This document shows, in pieces, positions 17,504 through 26,733 of a stretch of DNA of 64,000 nt. The position numbers and the translations under genes are program-made. Position 1 is the first letter of the stretch, and each line of letters begins with the position of its first letter. The stretch covers positions 62,001 to 126,000 of the forward strand of contig JACRDF010000047.1 in NCBI GenBank assembly GCA_016212925.1, written 5' to 3'. Below the pieces are notes generated by a model. The model was not told the DNA's origin. It was given only the letters and a program-made list of their open reading frames with translations, and ran no database searches. The stretch is from Desulfomonile tiedjei. GTDB lineage: Bacteria; Desulfobacterota; Desulfomonilia; Desulfomonilales; Desulfomonilaceae.

Positions 17504-17899
17504 TTACACTTTCGCAATACACTTGATTTCAACCATAAACTCGGGGAGCGCCAGTTGCTGGATTTGCACGAGAGTGCTCGCCACCACCGGCTCGCCTCCA
17601 AAGACCTCCTCCCGACACTTCGCCCTTGCGGCAGACGCTGCACGAATATCTGTTACAAAGAGCACCTCGTCCACGACGTTGTCGATGGTTGCGCCATACT
17701 GTTTGAGCAACTTCTGGACGTTAGCATAGGCTTGGAGCATCTGAACGTTCATATCTCCCGGCCCGACGATATTTCCCTTGTCGTCGTGGCTCACCTGGCC
17801 GGAGAGATAGATGGTATCCCCAACTTTGACCGCCTGCGAGTACCCATACTCCTTTTCCCAGGGCATACCAAGACCTTTCGATTCTTTGCTGATTGCCAT
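17504..17899 (-). CDS. RidA-family protein
   Basis: 131 residues from the ATG at 17899, with AAGGAGG upstream. It shows the YjgF/YER057c/UK114 fold sequence: YSQAVKVGDTIYLSGQVS near the N-terminus, then NVQKLLKQYGATIDNVV, and the VASTLVQIQQLALPEFMVEI end. The arginine that binds the imine carboxylate in true RidA (in CIxRxP-type ends) is not present in this form, so it may be a non-deaminase paralogue. Monocistronic, 298 bp from the divergent tetR. Confidence 0.9.
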   Translation of the reverse strand: MAISKESKGLGMPWEKEYGYSQAVKVGDTIYLSGQVSHDDKGNIVGPGDMNVQMLQAYANVQKLLKQYGATIDNVVDEVLFVTDIRAASAARAKCREEVFGGEPVVASTLVQIQQLALPEFMVEIKCIAKV

Positions 17900-18158
17900 A
17901 GCGCCTCCTTTTCGATTTGGAAAACCTAATGTGTGAAATTCGGCCACACCCTGATCATACCATTTACCTGAAAATCTCATCGTGGCAAATTTCTATTTAT
18001 AGGGGATGAATTGTTTCCATGATTCCGCAGGCTTCGCTTCGGGAGATGGCACAATATTGTCATTGCGGGGACCGAAACCCCGCGTTCCGCGGGAAAGCAA
18101 CCAGCTGATTAATCGCAGCAACATTAGGTTTGGGCTGCTCTCAGACCACCCGCGAAAC

Positions 18159-18190
18159 TGATTGACAAATCAATCACCTGCTGGTATCCA
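18159..18190 (+). promoter_or_regulatory. tetR promoter with overlapping palindromic operator
   Basis: TTGACA (18162-18167), 17-bp spacer, TATCCA (18185-18190). A perfect 18-bp inverted repeat TGATTGACAAATCAATCA (18159-18176) covers the -35, the size and form expected of a TetR-family operator. With the -10 ending 7 bases before the ATG at 18197, transcription would start at or next to the start codon, predicting a leaderless or nearly leaderless tetR mRNA. Confidence 0.6.
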
Positions 18191-18196
18191 TTTCCT

Positions 18197-18817
18197 ATGC
18201 AATATCCAAATAGTGTCAACGACAAGAAAGCCAAAGAGGCCGTTATCTTCGACGCGGCGTGCCGCGTAATACGCGAAAAAGGATTCCATCAGGCCCGAAT
18301 AACCGATATCGCTCACGCCGCAGGAATTTCCTACGGCCTGGTGTACCACTATTTCAAAAGCAAGACCGACCTGTTCGATGCAATTCTCAAGGAATGGTGG
18401 GGCGGCCTTTTCTCCATGATGGACCGCTGCGACGCGGAAGCGGCATCCGTGGTTGAAAGGCTTTCGGCAATCGTGAATTACTTTCTCGACCAGTACGAGA
18501 AGCGCCCCGATATGGTCCATATCTTTGTAACGGAAATCTCGCGATCTTCCTCAAATCTCACTACACCCCGAGTTGAATGGCTCAGGAACTTCATGAAACG
18601 GACGGAGAAGATTATCGCCGTAGGCCAAGCGCAGAATATTTTGCGTTCGGATGTGAAGGCCTTTTACCTGACCTATATTTTCTTAGGCGCCATAGACAGC
18701 TTCGTATCGGTAATGGTCGTTGAAAAGCTCCCTCTGAAGGGACGAACACAAAAGCAACGAATCGCGGCCGCGCTACTGGAAGTCTTCCTGAACGGAGCAC
18801 GTCCCGCCCGAGCGTGA
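18197..18817 (+). CDS. TetR/AcrR-family transcriptional regulator
   Basis: 206 residues. The N-terminal helix-turn-helix at about 15-60 (TDIAHAAGISYGLVYHYFKS) is classical TetR; the C-terminal ligand-binding domain is helical with a FadR/YsiA-like feel. Located 79 bp before the acyl-CoA catabolic operon on the same strand, it is the likely repressor of that operon and of itself, with an acyl-CoA as probable inducer. No Shine-Dalgarno is visible, in line with the leaderless promoter arrangement. Confidence 0.92.
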   Translation: MQYPNSVNDKKAKEAVIFDAACRVIREKGFHQARITDIAHAAGISYGLVYHYFKSKTDLFDAILKEWWGGLFSMMDRCDAEAASVVERLSAIVNYFLDQYEKRPDMVHIFVTEISRSSSNLTTPRVEWLRNFMKRTEKIIAVGQAQNILRSDVKAFYLTYIFLGAIDSFVSVMVVEKLPLKGRTQKQRIAAALLEVFLNGARPARA

Positions 18818-18896
18818 TAGGAATTTGGGCATGTTATAGGGAAGACTTCTTTACACAATAAAGGATTCCCCCGGAAGTCCGCTGGAGGCGATATTC

Positions 18897-20039
18897 ATGG
18901 ATTTTGCCTTCACCCCTGAACAACTCATGTTTAGGGAGCAGGTCCTCAAGTTTGCCCGCCGTGAAATCGTGCCACGAGTGCAGGAACATGACCTGAAGGG
19001 CGAGTTCGACTGGGAGTCGTGGCGAAAGCTGGGCGAATTCGGCATACTCGGCCTTCATTTTCCGGAAGAACTTGGGGGCTCCGGCGGGGACGTGGTGACA
19101 TCGGTGATCGCCGCGGAGGCCTTGGGCGAGGCCGGAGTCGACGGCGGCCTCACACTGAGCTACGGCGCTCACACTTATCTTTGTGCCGACACTATCTTTC
19201 GCCACGGCACAGACACACAGCGACAGAGATACATTCCAAAACTTGCCCGCGGCGAATGGGTAGGCTGCATGGGATTGACCGAGCCGGCCGCTGGCTCTGA
19301 TGTGGCTTCTCTGAGGACCCGCGCGGAGAGGCAAGGCGATTCCTGGGTCCTTAATGGGTCGAAGATGTTCATCACCAACGGCGCTATAGCCGATGTGGCC
19401 GTGATCTACGCCAAGACCGATCCCGCGGCAGGACACGCGGGCATCTCAGCGTTTATCGTTGAGAAAGGGACGCCGGGGTTTTCCGTGAGCCGCAGCCTCA
19501 TAAAGATGGGGGTGAGGAGTTCGCCCACATCGGAGTTGGTTTTCGAGGATTGCGCGATTCCCCTGGAAAACCTTCTGGGCCAGCAGGGAAACGGATTTCT
19601 GATGGCCATGCAAACGGTGGAATGGGACCGGAGCGCTCTGCTGGCGCCGTTTGTTGGGGCTATTTCATTTTTGATTCAGCGCTCTTGTCGTTACGCTCAG
19701 GAACGCGAGCAATTCGGCCGCCCCATAGCGTATTTTCAGGGAATCAAGCACAAGATAGCGGACATGAAAATCTTCCTGGAAGCAGCGCGGTCCCTGGCGT
19801 ATCGCATAGCGTGGTGCAAGGACCAGGGCAGGCCTTTGAACCATCTTGAAGCCGCGGTGGCAAAGCTTTTCGTGGGGGACTGGTCTCTTAGACCCACCAA
19901 CGATGCAATGGTCCTGTTCGGAGGATACGGGTACTGTCACGAGTACGACATTGAACGAGTTTTCCGGGATGGCAGGTTGGCCCCGATAGGCGGCGGCACT
20001 TCCGACGTTCAAAAGGTGATCATTTCGCGTCTAATGTAA
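18897..20039 (+). CDS. Acyl-CoA dehydrogenase, member 1 of a pair
   Basis: 380 residues with the full acyl-CoA dehydrogenase fold: GLTEPAAGSDVAS and FITNGAIAD flavin contacts, REQFGRPI, and the GGYGY...RDGR end. The C-terminal catalytic-glutamate site of SCAD/MCAD types is absent (IGGGTSD). At the isovaleryl-CoA/long-chain-type position, where ERL is usual, this protein reads WDRS, placing an aspartate where the base should be. It probably oxidises a branched or substituted acyl-CoA. The next gene is a second, divergent dehydrogenase 12 bp downstream, so the two may form a heteromer. Confidence 0.93.
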   Translation: MDFAFTPEQLMFREQVLKFARREIVPRVQEHDLKGEFDWESWRKLGEFGILGLHFPEELGGSGGDVVTSVIAAEALGEAGVDGGLTLSYGAHTYLCADTIFRHGTDTQRQRYIPKLARGEWVGCMGLTEPAAGSDVASLRTRAERQGDSWVLNGSKMFITNGAIADVAVIYAKTDPAAGHAGISAFIVEKGTPGFSVSRSLIKMGVRSSPTSELVFEDCAIPLENLLGQQGNGFLMAMQTVEWDRSALLAPFVGAISFLIQRSCRYAQEREQFGRPIAYFQGIKHKIADMKIFLEAARSLAYRIAWCKDQGRPLNHLEAAVAKLFVGDWSLRPTNDAMVLFGGYGYCHEYDIERVFRDGRLAPIGGGTSDVQKVIISRLM

Positions 20040-20051
20040 GGATTGTTTCTC

Positions 20052-21194
20052 ATGAACTTTGACTGGACGCAGGAAGAGCTGGAGCAAAGAAACAGCATCA
20101 CAGGTCTCTTGGATGAACCGTCCGTCGCGGAATTGCAGGCCCTGGAAGAGGCTGACACTGCGGAAATAAAGAGCATCACGTCCGAATGGCTCATGCGGTT
20201 GGCTAAAACGGGTTACCTTGCCCTGGGGATCGCGGGAGCGAGGCGAGCGGACACCTTAAGGCTAATAGCCGCCCAGGAGGAACTGGCTTGCGCGTCCGGT
20301 TCCCTGTTCCTTTCCGTTGAGACGACCGCGAGATTGTTCGGTGGGCTTATCACAGGCTTCGGCGAGGACTCGCAGGTTGGCGATTTGTCCGGGCCCCTGC
20401 AAAAGGGTGAAATAATAGCCGCGGTGGCAGTCAGCGAGGCCGATGAATCAAACGCGGGCACCGGCTTTCTTACTGAGGGCCGTGCCGCGGCAAACGGTTA
20501 CGTTGTGACCGGTCGGAAGAGCTTCGTTACGAACGGGCCGATCGCAGACCACATCGCAGTCTTTGGACAGGTGAATGGCCAAACGGCCATTTTTCTCGTC
20601 CAGCCGGAGCTTCCAGGCGTGGTAATCGGGCCGCGAATCCGAACAATGGGTTTTGACGGCCTAACCGTGGCTTCTCTTGAGTTGGACGGTGTCCAACTTC
20701 CTGCAACAAGGGTGTTAGGCCCGTTTGATGACCGCGCGGCGTTAGAATTCCTCAGAAATATGGAAAACATGGTGCTGGCAGTAGCATCTGTAGGACTCAT
20801 GGAGAGGACCATCTCAGCGGCCCTGTCTTACGCTCGGACGCATCAACGAGGGGGCAAGGCAATCTTCAATCACCAGGAAATTCGATTCAAATTGGCCGAA
20901 ATGCTGACACTGAGCCAGTCTTCAAGGCTTTTGGCGTGCCGGGCAGGATGGCTTTTCTCGATCTCCGACCCCGAAGCGCTGACGGTTTTGCACTGCGCCA
21001 AAGTCTTTGCCGCGGAGGCCTCCGAAAGGGTCGCTTCCACGGCCATGCAAATCATGGCAGGGCAAGGCTATTGCCGGGGAAACGTGGTTGAACGCGGGTA
21101 TCGTGAAGCAAAGTACGCAGCTATAGCTGGAACAACCTCTGAAATAGCTCGCATGTCCATCGCAGAGGATCTTCTGGAACGGTACAAGGTGTAG
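20052..21194 (+). CDS. Acyl-CoA dehydrogenase-like protein, member 2 of a pair
   Basis: 380 residues, clearly in the acyl-CoA dehydrogenase family (VTGRKSFVTNGPIADHIAVF, then IMAGQGYCRGNVVERGYREAK) but diverged. The R-x-FG-x-pI flavin motif reads QRGGKAIFNHQ. It keeps a glutamate in MENMVLA at the isovaleryl-CoA dehydrogenase base position, whereas its neighbour has aspartate there. ATG 20052 is chosen (AAGGA upstream) over an in-frame TTG at 20043. Probably a subunit of a mixed complex with the preceding product. Confidence 0.88.
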   Translation: MNFDWTQEELEQRNSITGLLDEPSVAELQALEEADTAEIKSITSEWLMRLAKTGYLALGIAGARRADTLRLIAAQEELACASGSLFLSVETTARLFGGLITGFGEDSQVGDLSGPLQKGEIIAAVAVSEADESNAGTGFLTEGRAAANGYVVTGRKSFVTNGPIADHIAVFGQVNGQTAIFLVQPELPGVVIGPRIRTMGFDGLTVASLELDGVQLPATRVLGPFDDRAALEFLRNMENMVLAVASVGLMERTISAALSYARTHQRGGKAIFNHQEIRFKLAEMLTLSQSSRLLACRAGWLFSISDPEALTVLHCAKVFAAEASERVASTAMQIMAGQGYCRGNVVERGYREAKYAAIAGTTSEIARMSIAEDLLERYKV

Positions 21195-21198
21195 GCCG

Positions 21199-22815
21199 AT
21201 GGAAGTCATAGATAGTCGCATCGACACTACCAGCGATGAATACAAAGCCAATTATGCCCATATGGAAAAGCTCGTCGCCGACCTCAAGGCCGAGCTGAAA
21301 AAAGCCAGAGAGGACCGCTCCGAAAAAGCGATCAAACGAAACGAAGAATTGGGGAAGTTGCCGCTTCAGAAGAGGCTCGACTTGCTGCTGGACCGGAATA
21401 CTCCTTGGCTCGAGATAGCTCCGCTGGCTGCCAGGGGAATGTACGACACTAAAGTCCACGGTGCAGGCTCTCGCGGGGGTATAGGCATCGTTCAAGGCCG
21501 AGAGGTCTTCGTTCATGCCAACGATCCCATGATAAAAGGCGGGACTGTGTATCCGATGGGGGTCAAGAAGACACTCCGGTGTCAAACCATCTCCATGGAG
21601 AACAACCTGCCCATGATAATGCTGGTGGACTCAGGCGGCGCGTTCCTGCCGTTACAGTCCGAGATCTTCCCGGATGTGGACGACGGAGGAAGGTGCTTTT
21701 ACAACCAGGCCTTGATGTCCAAAATGAACATCCCCCAGATTACTGCTGTCATGGGCTTGTGCACCGCGGGCGGCGCGTACGTTCCGGCCATGTCGGACCA
21801 CGTCGTACACGTGACAAAAACCGGCGCGATCTTTCTGGGGGGACCGCCGTTGGTTAAGGCTGCCACGGGAGAAGAAGTGACAGCGGAAGAACTGGGCGGC
21901 GCGATGGTCCATTGTCGCGAGTCCGGTGTTTCCGATTATTTTGCAGAAGACGATGCTCATGCTTTGCAGATTGTCCGCGACATCGTTTCCATGCTGCCGA
22001 CGCAAGAGAAATCCCGCATCCCCCGGAGACCTCCCGCCGATCCTCTTTACGACCCCCAAGAAATCTGGGGGATAGTGCCCCAGAAGGTCTCCACGCCCTA
22101 CGATGTAAGGGAAATAATCGCCCGATTGGTGGATGGCTCGGAATTCCTGGAATTCAAAGCCCTGTACGGGCCCACCTTGGTTTGCGGCTGGGGCTACATC
22201 CACGGGTACCAGGTCGGAATACTTGGCAATAACGGTGTGTTGTTCTCGGACAGTTCCCTCAAGGCCACGCAGTTCATCCAGCTTTGCGACCGCCAGGGCA
22301 TTCCGCTGGTTTTCCTCCAGAATATCAGCGGGTACATAATCGGCAGGGAATACGAGCGAGGCGGGATCACTAAAGACGGCCACAAGATGGTCCACGCTGT
22401 TTCAACCGCCACTGTCCCCAAATTTACTGTTATGATCGGCGCGTCTTTCGGCGCGGGGAACTACGGGATGTGCGGCCGGGCTTATTCACCTCGATTTCTC
22501 TGGATGTGGCCCAATGCTCAGATCGGGGTCATGGGAGGAGAGCAGGCCGCGGATGTTCTGGTCTCAGTGAAAAACGATCAGCTTGCGCGCGCGGGCGAAC
22601 CTCCCTTGCCTGCTGAATTGGTCGACAGCATAAAGGGGCCGATCATTGCCGCGGCTTTGAAAGAAGGGGACGCGTACCACAGCACCGCGAACCTGTGGGA
22701 CGACGGGATTCTCGATCCTGCAATAACTCGTGACGTCCTTGGCCTCGCTATTTCCGCTTCGCTTAACGCGCGGCTGGCCGACCGGGATCGAGGCCACGGC
22801 GTCTTCCGTATGTAA
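21199..22815 (+). CDS. Acyl-CoA carboxylase carboxyltransferase (methylcrotonyl/geranyl-CoA type)
   Basis: 538 residues, the length of MccB/LiuB/AtuC. It has crotonase-fold halves with oxyanion motifs ([42 protein letters not shown]) and the [14 protein letters not shown] signature typical of methylcrotonyl-CoA and geranyl-CoA carboxyltransferases. It transfers carboxyl from biotin on the carrier at 24364 to the acyl-CoA. Four bases separate it from the upstream dehydrogenase and 13 from biotin carboxylase. Confidence 0.93.
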   Translation: MEVIDSRIDTTSDEYKANYAHMEKLVADLKAELKKAREDRSEKAIKRNEELGKLPLQKRLDLLLDRNTPWLEIAPLAARGMYDTKVHGAGSRGGIGIVQGREVFVHANDPMIKGGTVYPMGVKKTLRCQTISMENNLPMIMLVDSGGAFLPLQSEIFPDVDDGGRCFYNQALMSKMNIPQITAVMGLCTAGGAYVPAMSDHVVHVTKTGAIFLGGPPLVKAATGEEVTAEELGGAMVHCRESGVSDYFAEDDAHALQIVRDIVSMLPTQEKSRIPRRPPADPLYDPQEIWGIVPQKVSTPYDVREIIARLVDGSEFLEFKALYGPTLVCGWGYIHGYQVGILGNNGVLFSDSSLKATQFIQLCDRQGIPLVFLQNISGYIIGREYERGGITKDGHKMVHAVSTATVPKFTVMIGASFGAGNYGMCGRAYSPRFLWMWPNAQIGVMGGEQAADVLVSVKNDQLARAGEPPLPAELVDSIKGPIIAAALKEGDAYHSTANLWDDGILDPAITRDVLGLAISASLNARLADRDRGHGVFRM

Positions 22816-22828
22816 AGGTGTTTGCCGG

Positions 22829-24328
22829 ATGTTTTCCAAGATCCTGATCGCCAACCGGGGTGAAATTGCAGTCCGGGTCATGCGAACCTGCCGAGAGATG
22901 GGCATCAGTACCGTCGCTGTTTATTCGGAAGCGGATCGTGAATCACTCCATGTTTTCACCGCTGATGAGGCTGTCTTTCTGGGTGAATCGGACCCTAGAT
23001 CGAGTTACCTCAACATCGACAAGATCGTCGACGCTGCAAAACAATCCGGCGCTGAAGCCATTCATCCCGGCTATGGGTTCCTCGCGGAGAACCCCCAATT
23101 TGCCGCACGAGTCGCCGAGGAGGGCCTGGTTTTTATCGGACCGCCCGCGGACGTAATGGCCAAGTTGGGGAACAAGACCACCGCCCGAAGGATGATGGCG
23201 GAGAGCCATGTACCTATCATTCCGGGAATGACGACGTCAGAGGTTGATCCGGAAGGTCTCGTCGAAGCCGCGGACGCGATGGGTTACCCGGTACTTGTCA
23301 AGGCTGCTGCCGGTGGCGGCGGGAAGGGCATGCGCATTGTCGAACGCCCGGAAGACTTTGTCGAAGCAGCTGCAATGGCATCGAGCGAGGCTCTGAGCGC
23401 GTTCGGAGACGCGTCCATATACTTGGAAAAGTGCCTGGACCGGCCACGGCACATTGAATTTCAGGTCCTGGCCGATACTCACGGCAACGTGGTTCACCTG
23501 TTTGAGCGGGAGTGCTCCATCCAGCGGAGGCATCAGAAGATAATCGAGGAGACCCCTTCCACTGCTTTGGATGCCGGTCTTCGCGAACGAATGGGCGCAT
23601 CCGCGGTAGCCGCAGCAACGGCCGCAGGTTATGTCAACGCGGGAACAGTGGAATTCCTGCTGGATCGTTCCGGAGAGTTTTACTTTTTGGAGGTCAATAC
23701 CCGTCTTCAGGTCGAACATCCCATCACGGAACTGACCGTGGGAATGGACCTTGTGCGGAAGCAGATCGAGATAGCCGCGGGAATGCCGTTGCCTTTCACC
23801 CAGGCACAAATCAGCCGCCGCGGTCATGCCATAGAATGCCGCATCTATGCTGAAGATCCGGAAAGCGGTATGATGCCGTCCCCAGGCAGAATTCTCCTTT
23901 CCCGGTCTCCGGAGGGTCCGGGTGTTCGTTACGACCACGGCATTTACTCCGGCTTCGAAGTCCCGGTCCATTATGACCCGATTCTCGGAAAGCTGGTCGT
24001 ATGGGCCGAGAATCGTCCCTCAGCCTGCGCCAGAATGATCAGAGCGCTTAAGGAGTGCGTGATACTTGGCGTGAAGACCCCCATCGAGTTTCTATTGGAT
24101 GTGGTGTCTTCCGCGGCTTTTCAGCGGGGCGATCTCCATACCTGCTTTATCGAAGAGAACTTCGCTGAATGGAAGTCGGACGAAGCTGCCAACGATGCAG
24201 CGGCAATTGCTTTCGTGGTTCATGATCAGTCGGGGGCTTCGCGCTCAGACCGAGGTCAAGCGTCCGACCAACCGGTGGACTGGGCCTCCCCGTGGCAAAG
24301 ACTGGGCCAATGGGATTCGGCCCGATGA
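22829..24328 (+). CDS. Biotin carboxylase subunit of acyl-CoA carboxylase
   Basis: 499 residues from the ATG at 22829 (MFSKILIANRGEIAVRVMRT); AAGGTG lies upstream. ATP-grasp glycine loop KAAAGGGGKGMR and the biotin carboxylase signature FLEVNTRLQVEH are intact. It ends shortly after the biotin carboxylase domain with a low-similarity tail and carries no biotinyl domain, which is encoded separately next door. It carboxylates biotin with ATP and bicarbonate. Confidence 0.95.
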   Translation: MFSKILIANRGEIAVRVMRTCREMGISTVAVYSEADRESLHVFTADEAVFLGESDPRSSYLNIDKIVDAAKQSGAEAIHPGYGFLAENPQFAARVAEEGLVFIGPPADVMAKLGNKTTARRMMAESHVPIIPGMTTSEVDPEGLVEAADAMGYPVLVKAAAGGGGKGMRIVERPEDFVEAAAMASSEALSAFGDASIYLEKCLDRPRHIEFQVLADTHGNVVHLFERECSIQRRHQKIIEETPSTALDAGLRERMGASAVAAATAAGYVNAGTVEFLLDRSGEFYFLEVNTRLQVEHPITELTVGMDLVRKQIEIAAGMPLPFTQAQISRRGHAIECRIYAEDPESGMMPSPGRILLSRSPEGPGVRYDHGIYSGFEVPVHYDPILGKLVVWAENRPSACARMIRALKECVILGVKTPIEFLLDVVSSAAFQRGDLHTCFIEENFAEWKSDEAANDAAAIAFVVHDQSGASRSDRGQASDQPVDWASPWQRLGQWDSAR

Positions 24329-24363
24329 GACGAAACGTAGTTCTCCGGGGGAGTTTTTTCTAA

Positions 24364-24879
24364 ATGGATTACAGGCTTAGAATCGGAGATCAGCTTTATC
24401 CTGTGGAAGCAGGCCCGCGGGATGCAGAGGGCCGCGGTGAGATGACCGTGGACGGGAGGCCGTGTTCCGTCAAGGTTGAATCCGTTTCTTCCCAACACGT
24501 CCGTCTGTCAATGTGCGGGAAAGCCGCGAACCTTTATGTTGTGCCGGATGGGCAAGGCGCCTGGATCTGGCACGACGGCCGCGCTCGCCTGGTTGAAGAT
24601 GCCGACAAGATAGAGCCGAGGAAAAGCCGTGGCCCCGGAGTTGCCGCAAGCGAAGTGACGCCTCCGACACCCGGCTCGGTGGTTCGAGTGCTGGTACAAC
24701 AGGGGCAGACCGTTGAAAAAGGACAGGCGTTGGTGGTGATCTCTGCAATGAAAATGGAAATGACTCTTAGCGCTCCGTACGCGGGTACGGTGCGGGCGGT
24801 GAATGCCCAAATGGGCGCGCAGGTGGCCCCCGGGCAGATCCTCGTGGAAATCGACCCGAGGGAGGAAGTGGAAGAATGA
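24364..24879 (+). CDS. Biotin carboxyl carrier protein
   Basis: 171 residues. The N-terminal ~90 residues form a small beta-rich region; the C-terminal biotinyl domain holds the biotinylation motif SAMKMEM with Lys130. A linker containing TPPTPGSV precedes the domain, as in carrier halves of MCC/PCC alpha subunits, so this looks like a fission of the usual alpha chain. It overlaps the hydratase gene by ATGA. Confidence 0.93.
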   Translation: MDYRLRIGDQLYPVEAGPRDAEGRGEMTVDGRPCSVKVESVSSQHVRLSMCGKAANLYVVPDGQGAWIWHDGRARLVEDADKIEPRKSRGPGVAASEVTPPTPGSVVRVLVQQGQTVEKGQALVVISAMKMEMTLSAPYAGTVRAVNAQMGAQVAPGQILVEIDPREEVEE

Positions 24880-25649
24880 CCGAACCCGAACTTCTTTACG
24901 AAGTCAGAGGCCGAGCTGCGTGGATCGTCATCAACAGGGAGGTTCGCCGCAACGCCCTGAGCGTTGAAATGATAGAGTTGTTTTTCGATTACCTGAACAG
25001 GGCCGAGGCGGACGAGGCAGTTAGGGCGGTCTGTCTGACCGCGGCGGGGGATAAAGCTTTCTGTTCAGGCGCGGATCTCGCTTCCGCTGTCGGCGGAGAG
25101 GACCACATGGCCGGGGCCATGAAGTATGCAAACCTCCTGAAGCGAATGTCCACTTTTCCAAAGCCGCTTGTGGCAAAGGTCAACGGCCATTGTCTCGCGG
25201 GAGGCATGGGGTTGATGCTTTCCTGTGACATTGTTTACGCACGGGAAGGGGCTAAGTTCGGGACGCCCGAAGTGAATGTGGGCCTCTTCCCGATGATGAT
25301 AGGCGCGCTGATTTTCCGCAACGCGGGCCGGAAAAAGGCACTGGAAATGATATACACAGCGCGAATGATCTCCGGGGCGGAAGCGGAGCAGATGGGGCTT
25401 ATCACCAGGACCGTCCCGGCCGAGGAGTTGGATTGGGTCGTGAATGAGGCGCTCTCCGACATCGCGGCAAAAGCACCCTTGGCTGTGGAAATAGGTCGCA
25501 AGGCCCTGGCCGAGGCCGAGGATCTGCCGCTGAGCCAGGCCCTTGACGTCCTGTGCGAACGACTCGCGGATGTTGCGGCAACAGAGGACGCAATCGAAGG
25601 ACTGACTGCCTTCGTGCAAAAGAGACAACCAGCCTGGAAACGCCGCTGA
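24876..25649 (+). CDS. Enoyl-CoA hydratase/isomerase
   Basis: 257 residues of the crotonase superfamily, with oxyanion-hole sequences KAFCSGADLAS and GHCLAGGMGLMLSCDI. TPEVNVGLFPMM carries the first catalytic glutamate position; the second (GxxE in the usual PGAGGTQ region) reads FRNAGRKKALEM and is not obvious, so an isomerase or special hydratase activity is possible. By position it could hydrate a methylglutaconyl-CoA-like product of the carboxylase. Start codon overlaps the carrier-protein stop. Confidence 0.9.
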   Translation: MTEPELLYEVRGRAAWIVINREVRRNALSVEMIELFFDYLNRAEADEAVRAVCLTAAGDKAFCSGADLASAVGGEDHMAGAMKYANLLKRMSTFPKPLVAKVNGHCLAGGMGLMLSCDIVYAREGAKFGTPEVNVGLFPMMIGALIFRNAGRKKALEMIYTARMISGAEAEQMGLITRTVPAEELDWVVNEALSDIAAKAPLAVEIGRKALAEAEDLPLSQALDVLCERLADVAATEDAIEGLTAFVQKRQPAWKRR

Positions 25650-25827
25650 AGGCGGAAGGACTTTCGGGAGAATTTCCGGGGAGGGCGAACAAAAAGGCCC
25701 TCCCCGGACCCCTCCCCAAAAACTCTTATATCTTGCCGCCGCCGGCGTGGGAAAGCACTAGGGTTTGGAGCGGGTGTAACGTTCGATATACGAATTAAAC
25801 TCTTCCAACAAGGAGATCCGTTACTTC

Positions 25828-26715
25828 ATGCCGTCACTATGGATCAAAGACAACCAGAACTATGAAAGGCCGTGCATGATAACCTGCGCCCTGTCAGGGG
25901 TAGTAGCAAACAGGGATCAGTGCCCGGCGATTCCGTACAGACCGGAAGAGTATGCGGCAGAGGCCAAGCGTGCGTACGAGGCCGGGGCCGCGGTGGTCCA
26001 CATCCACGCGCGGACGCCCGACGGCGCGCCCAGCTACGAAGTGCAGGATTATCGCAACATATATGACGCGGTAACCGCCGAATGTCCGATCATTATCAAT
26101 TTCTCCACCGGCGCGATTAACATAAGCACCCAGCAGAAAATCGCTCACATCCAAGGAATTAGACCTGCAATGGGCGCTCTGAATATGGGCTCCATGAACT
26201 ACGCCAAGTACAGCGCGGAAAAAAAGCGGTTCGTTTTCGAGTTTGTATTTCCAAATCCGTTCTCGGAGATAGTGCAGATTGTCCAGGCCATGAACGAGGC
26301 AGGAACCAAACCGGAGCTGGAATGCTTTGACATGGGGCATGTGGGCAATTCTTATCCGTTGATAGACATGGGCCTTCTCCAGCCGCCCTATCAGTTCAGT
26401 CTCATCATAGGGGTCTTGGGCGGTGTCCCGCCCACGGTCCCCAATCTGGTGAACATGGTGCAGGCCCTGCCGCCTCAAAGTGACTGGGAGGTGATCGGGA
26501 TCAGCCTTGACCAGTGGCGCCTCGTCGCCGCGGCAATTGCCCTGGGAGGCAACATTAGAGTGGGGCTGGAGGATAACTTCTACATGAACAAGAATGTCAT
26601 GGCCAAATCCAACGGCGAATTAGTGGAGAAGGCCGCGCGTATGGTCAGGGATCAGGGACGGGAGCCCGCAACAGTGGAAGAGTGCCGCGAGCGGCTGAAA
26701 CTAACTAACATATAA
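25828..26715 (+). CDS. BKACE-family beta-keto acid cleavage enzyme (DUF849)
   Basis: 295 residues. The (beta/alpha)8 zinc enzyme signature is present: VVHIHAR with His58 and His60, NFSTGA, and VGLEDNFY with the third metal ligand Glu. Family members cleave a beta-keto acid with acetyl-CoA to give acetoacetate and a new acyl-CoA, as Kce does in lysine fermentation. It stands where a leucine or terpenoid operon would carry HMG-CoA lyase. A 178-bp gap separates it from the hydratase gene. Confidence 0.93.
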   Translation: MPSLWIKDNQNYERPCMITCALSGVVANRDQCPAIPYRPEEYAAEAKRAYEAGAAVVHIHARTPDGAPSYEVQDYRNIYDAVTAECPIIINFSTGAINISTQQKIAHIQGIRPAMGALNMGSMNYAKYSAEKKRFVFEFVFPNPFSEIVQIVQAMNEAGTKPELECFDMGHVGNSYPLIDMGLLQPPYQFSLIIGVLGGVPPTVPNLVNMVQALPPQSDWEVIGISLDQWRLVAAAIALGGNIRVGLEDNFYMNKNVMAKSNGELVEKAARMVRDQGREPATVEECRERLKLTNI

Positions 26716-26733
26716 CAAACGTATCAGGAAAAG

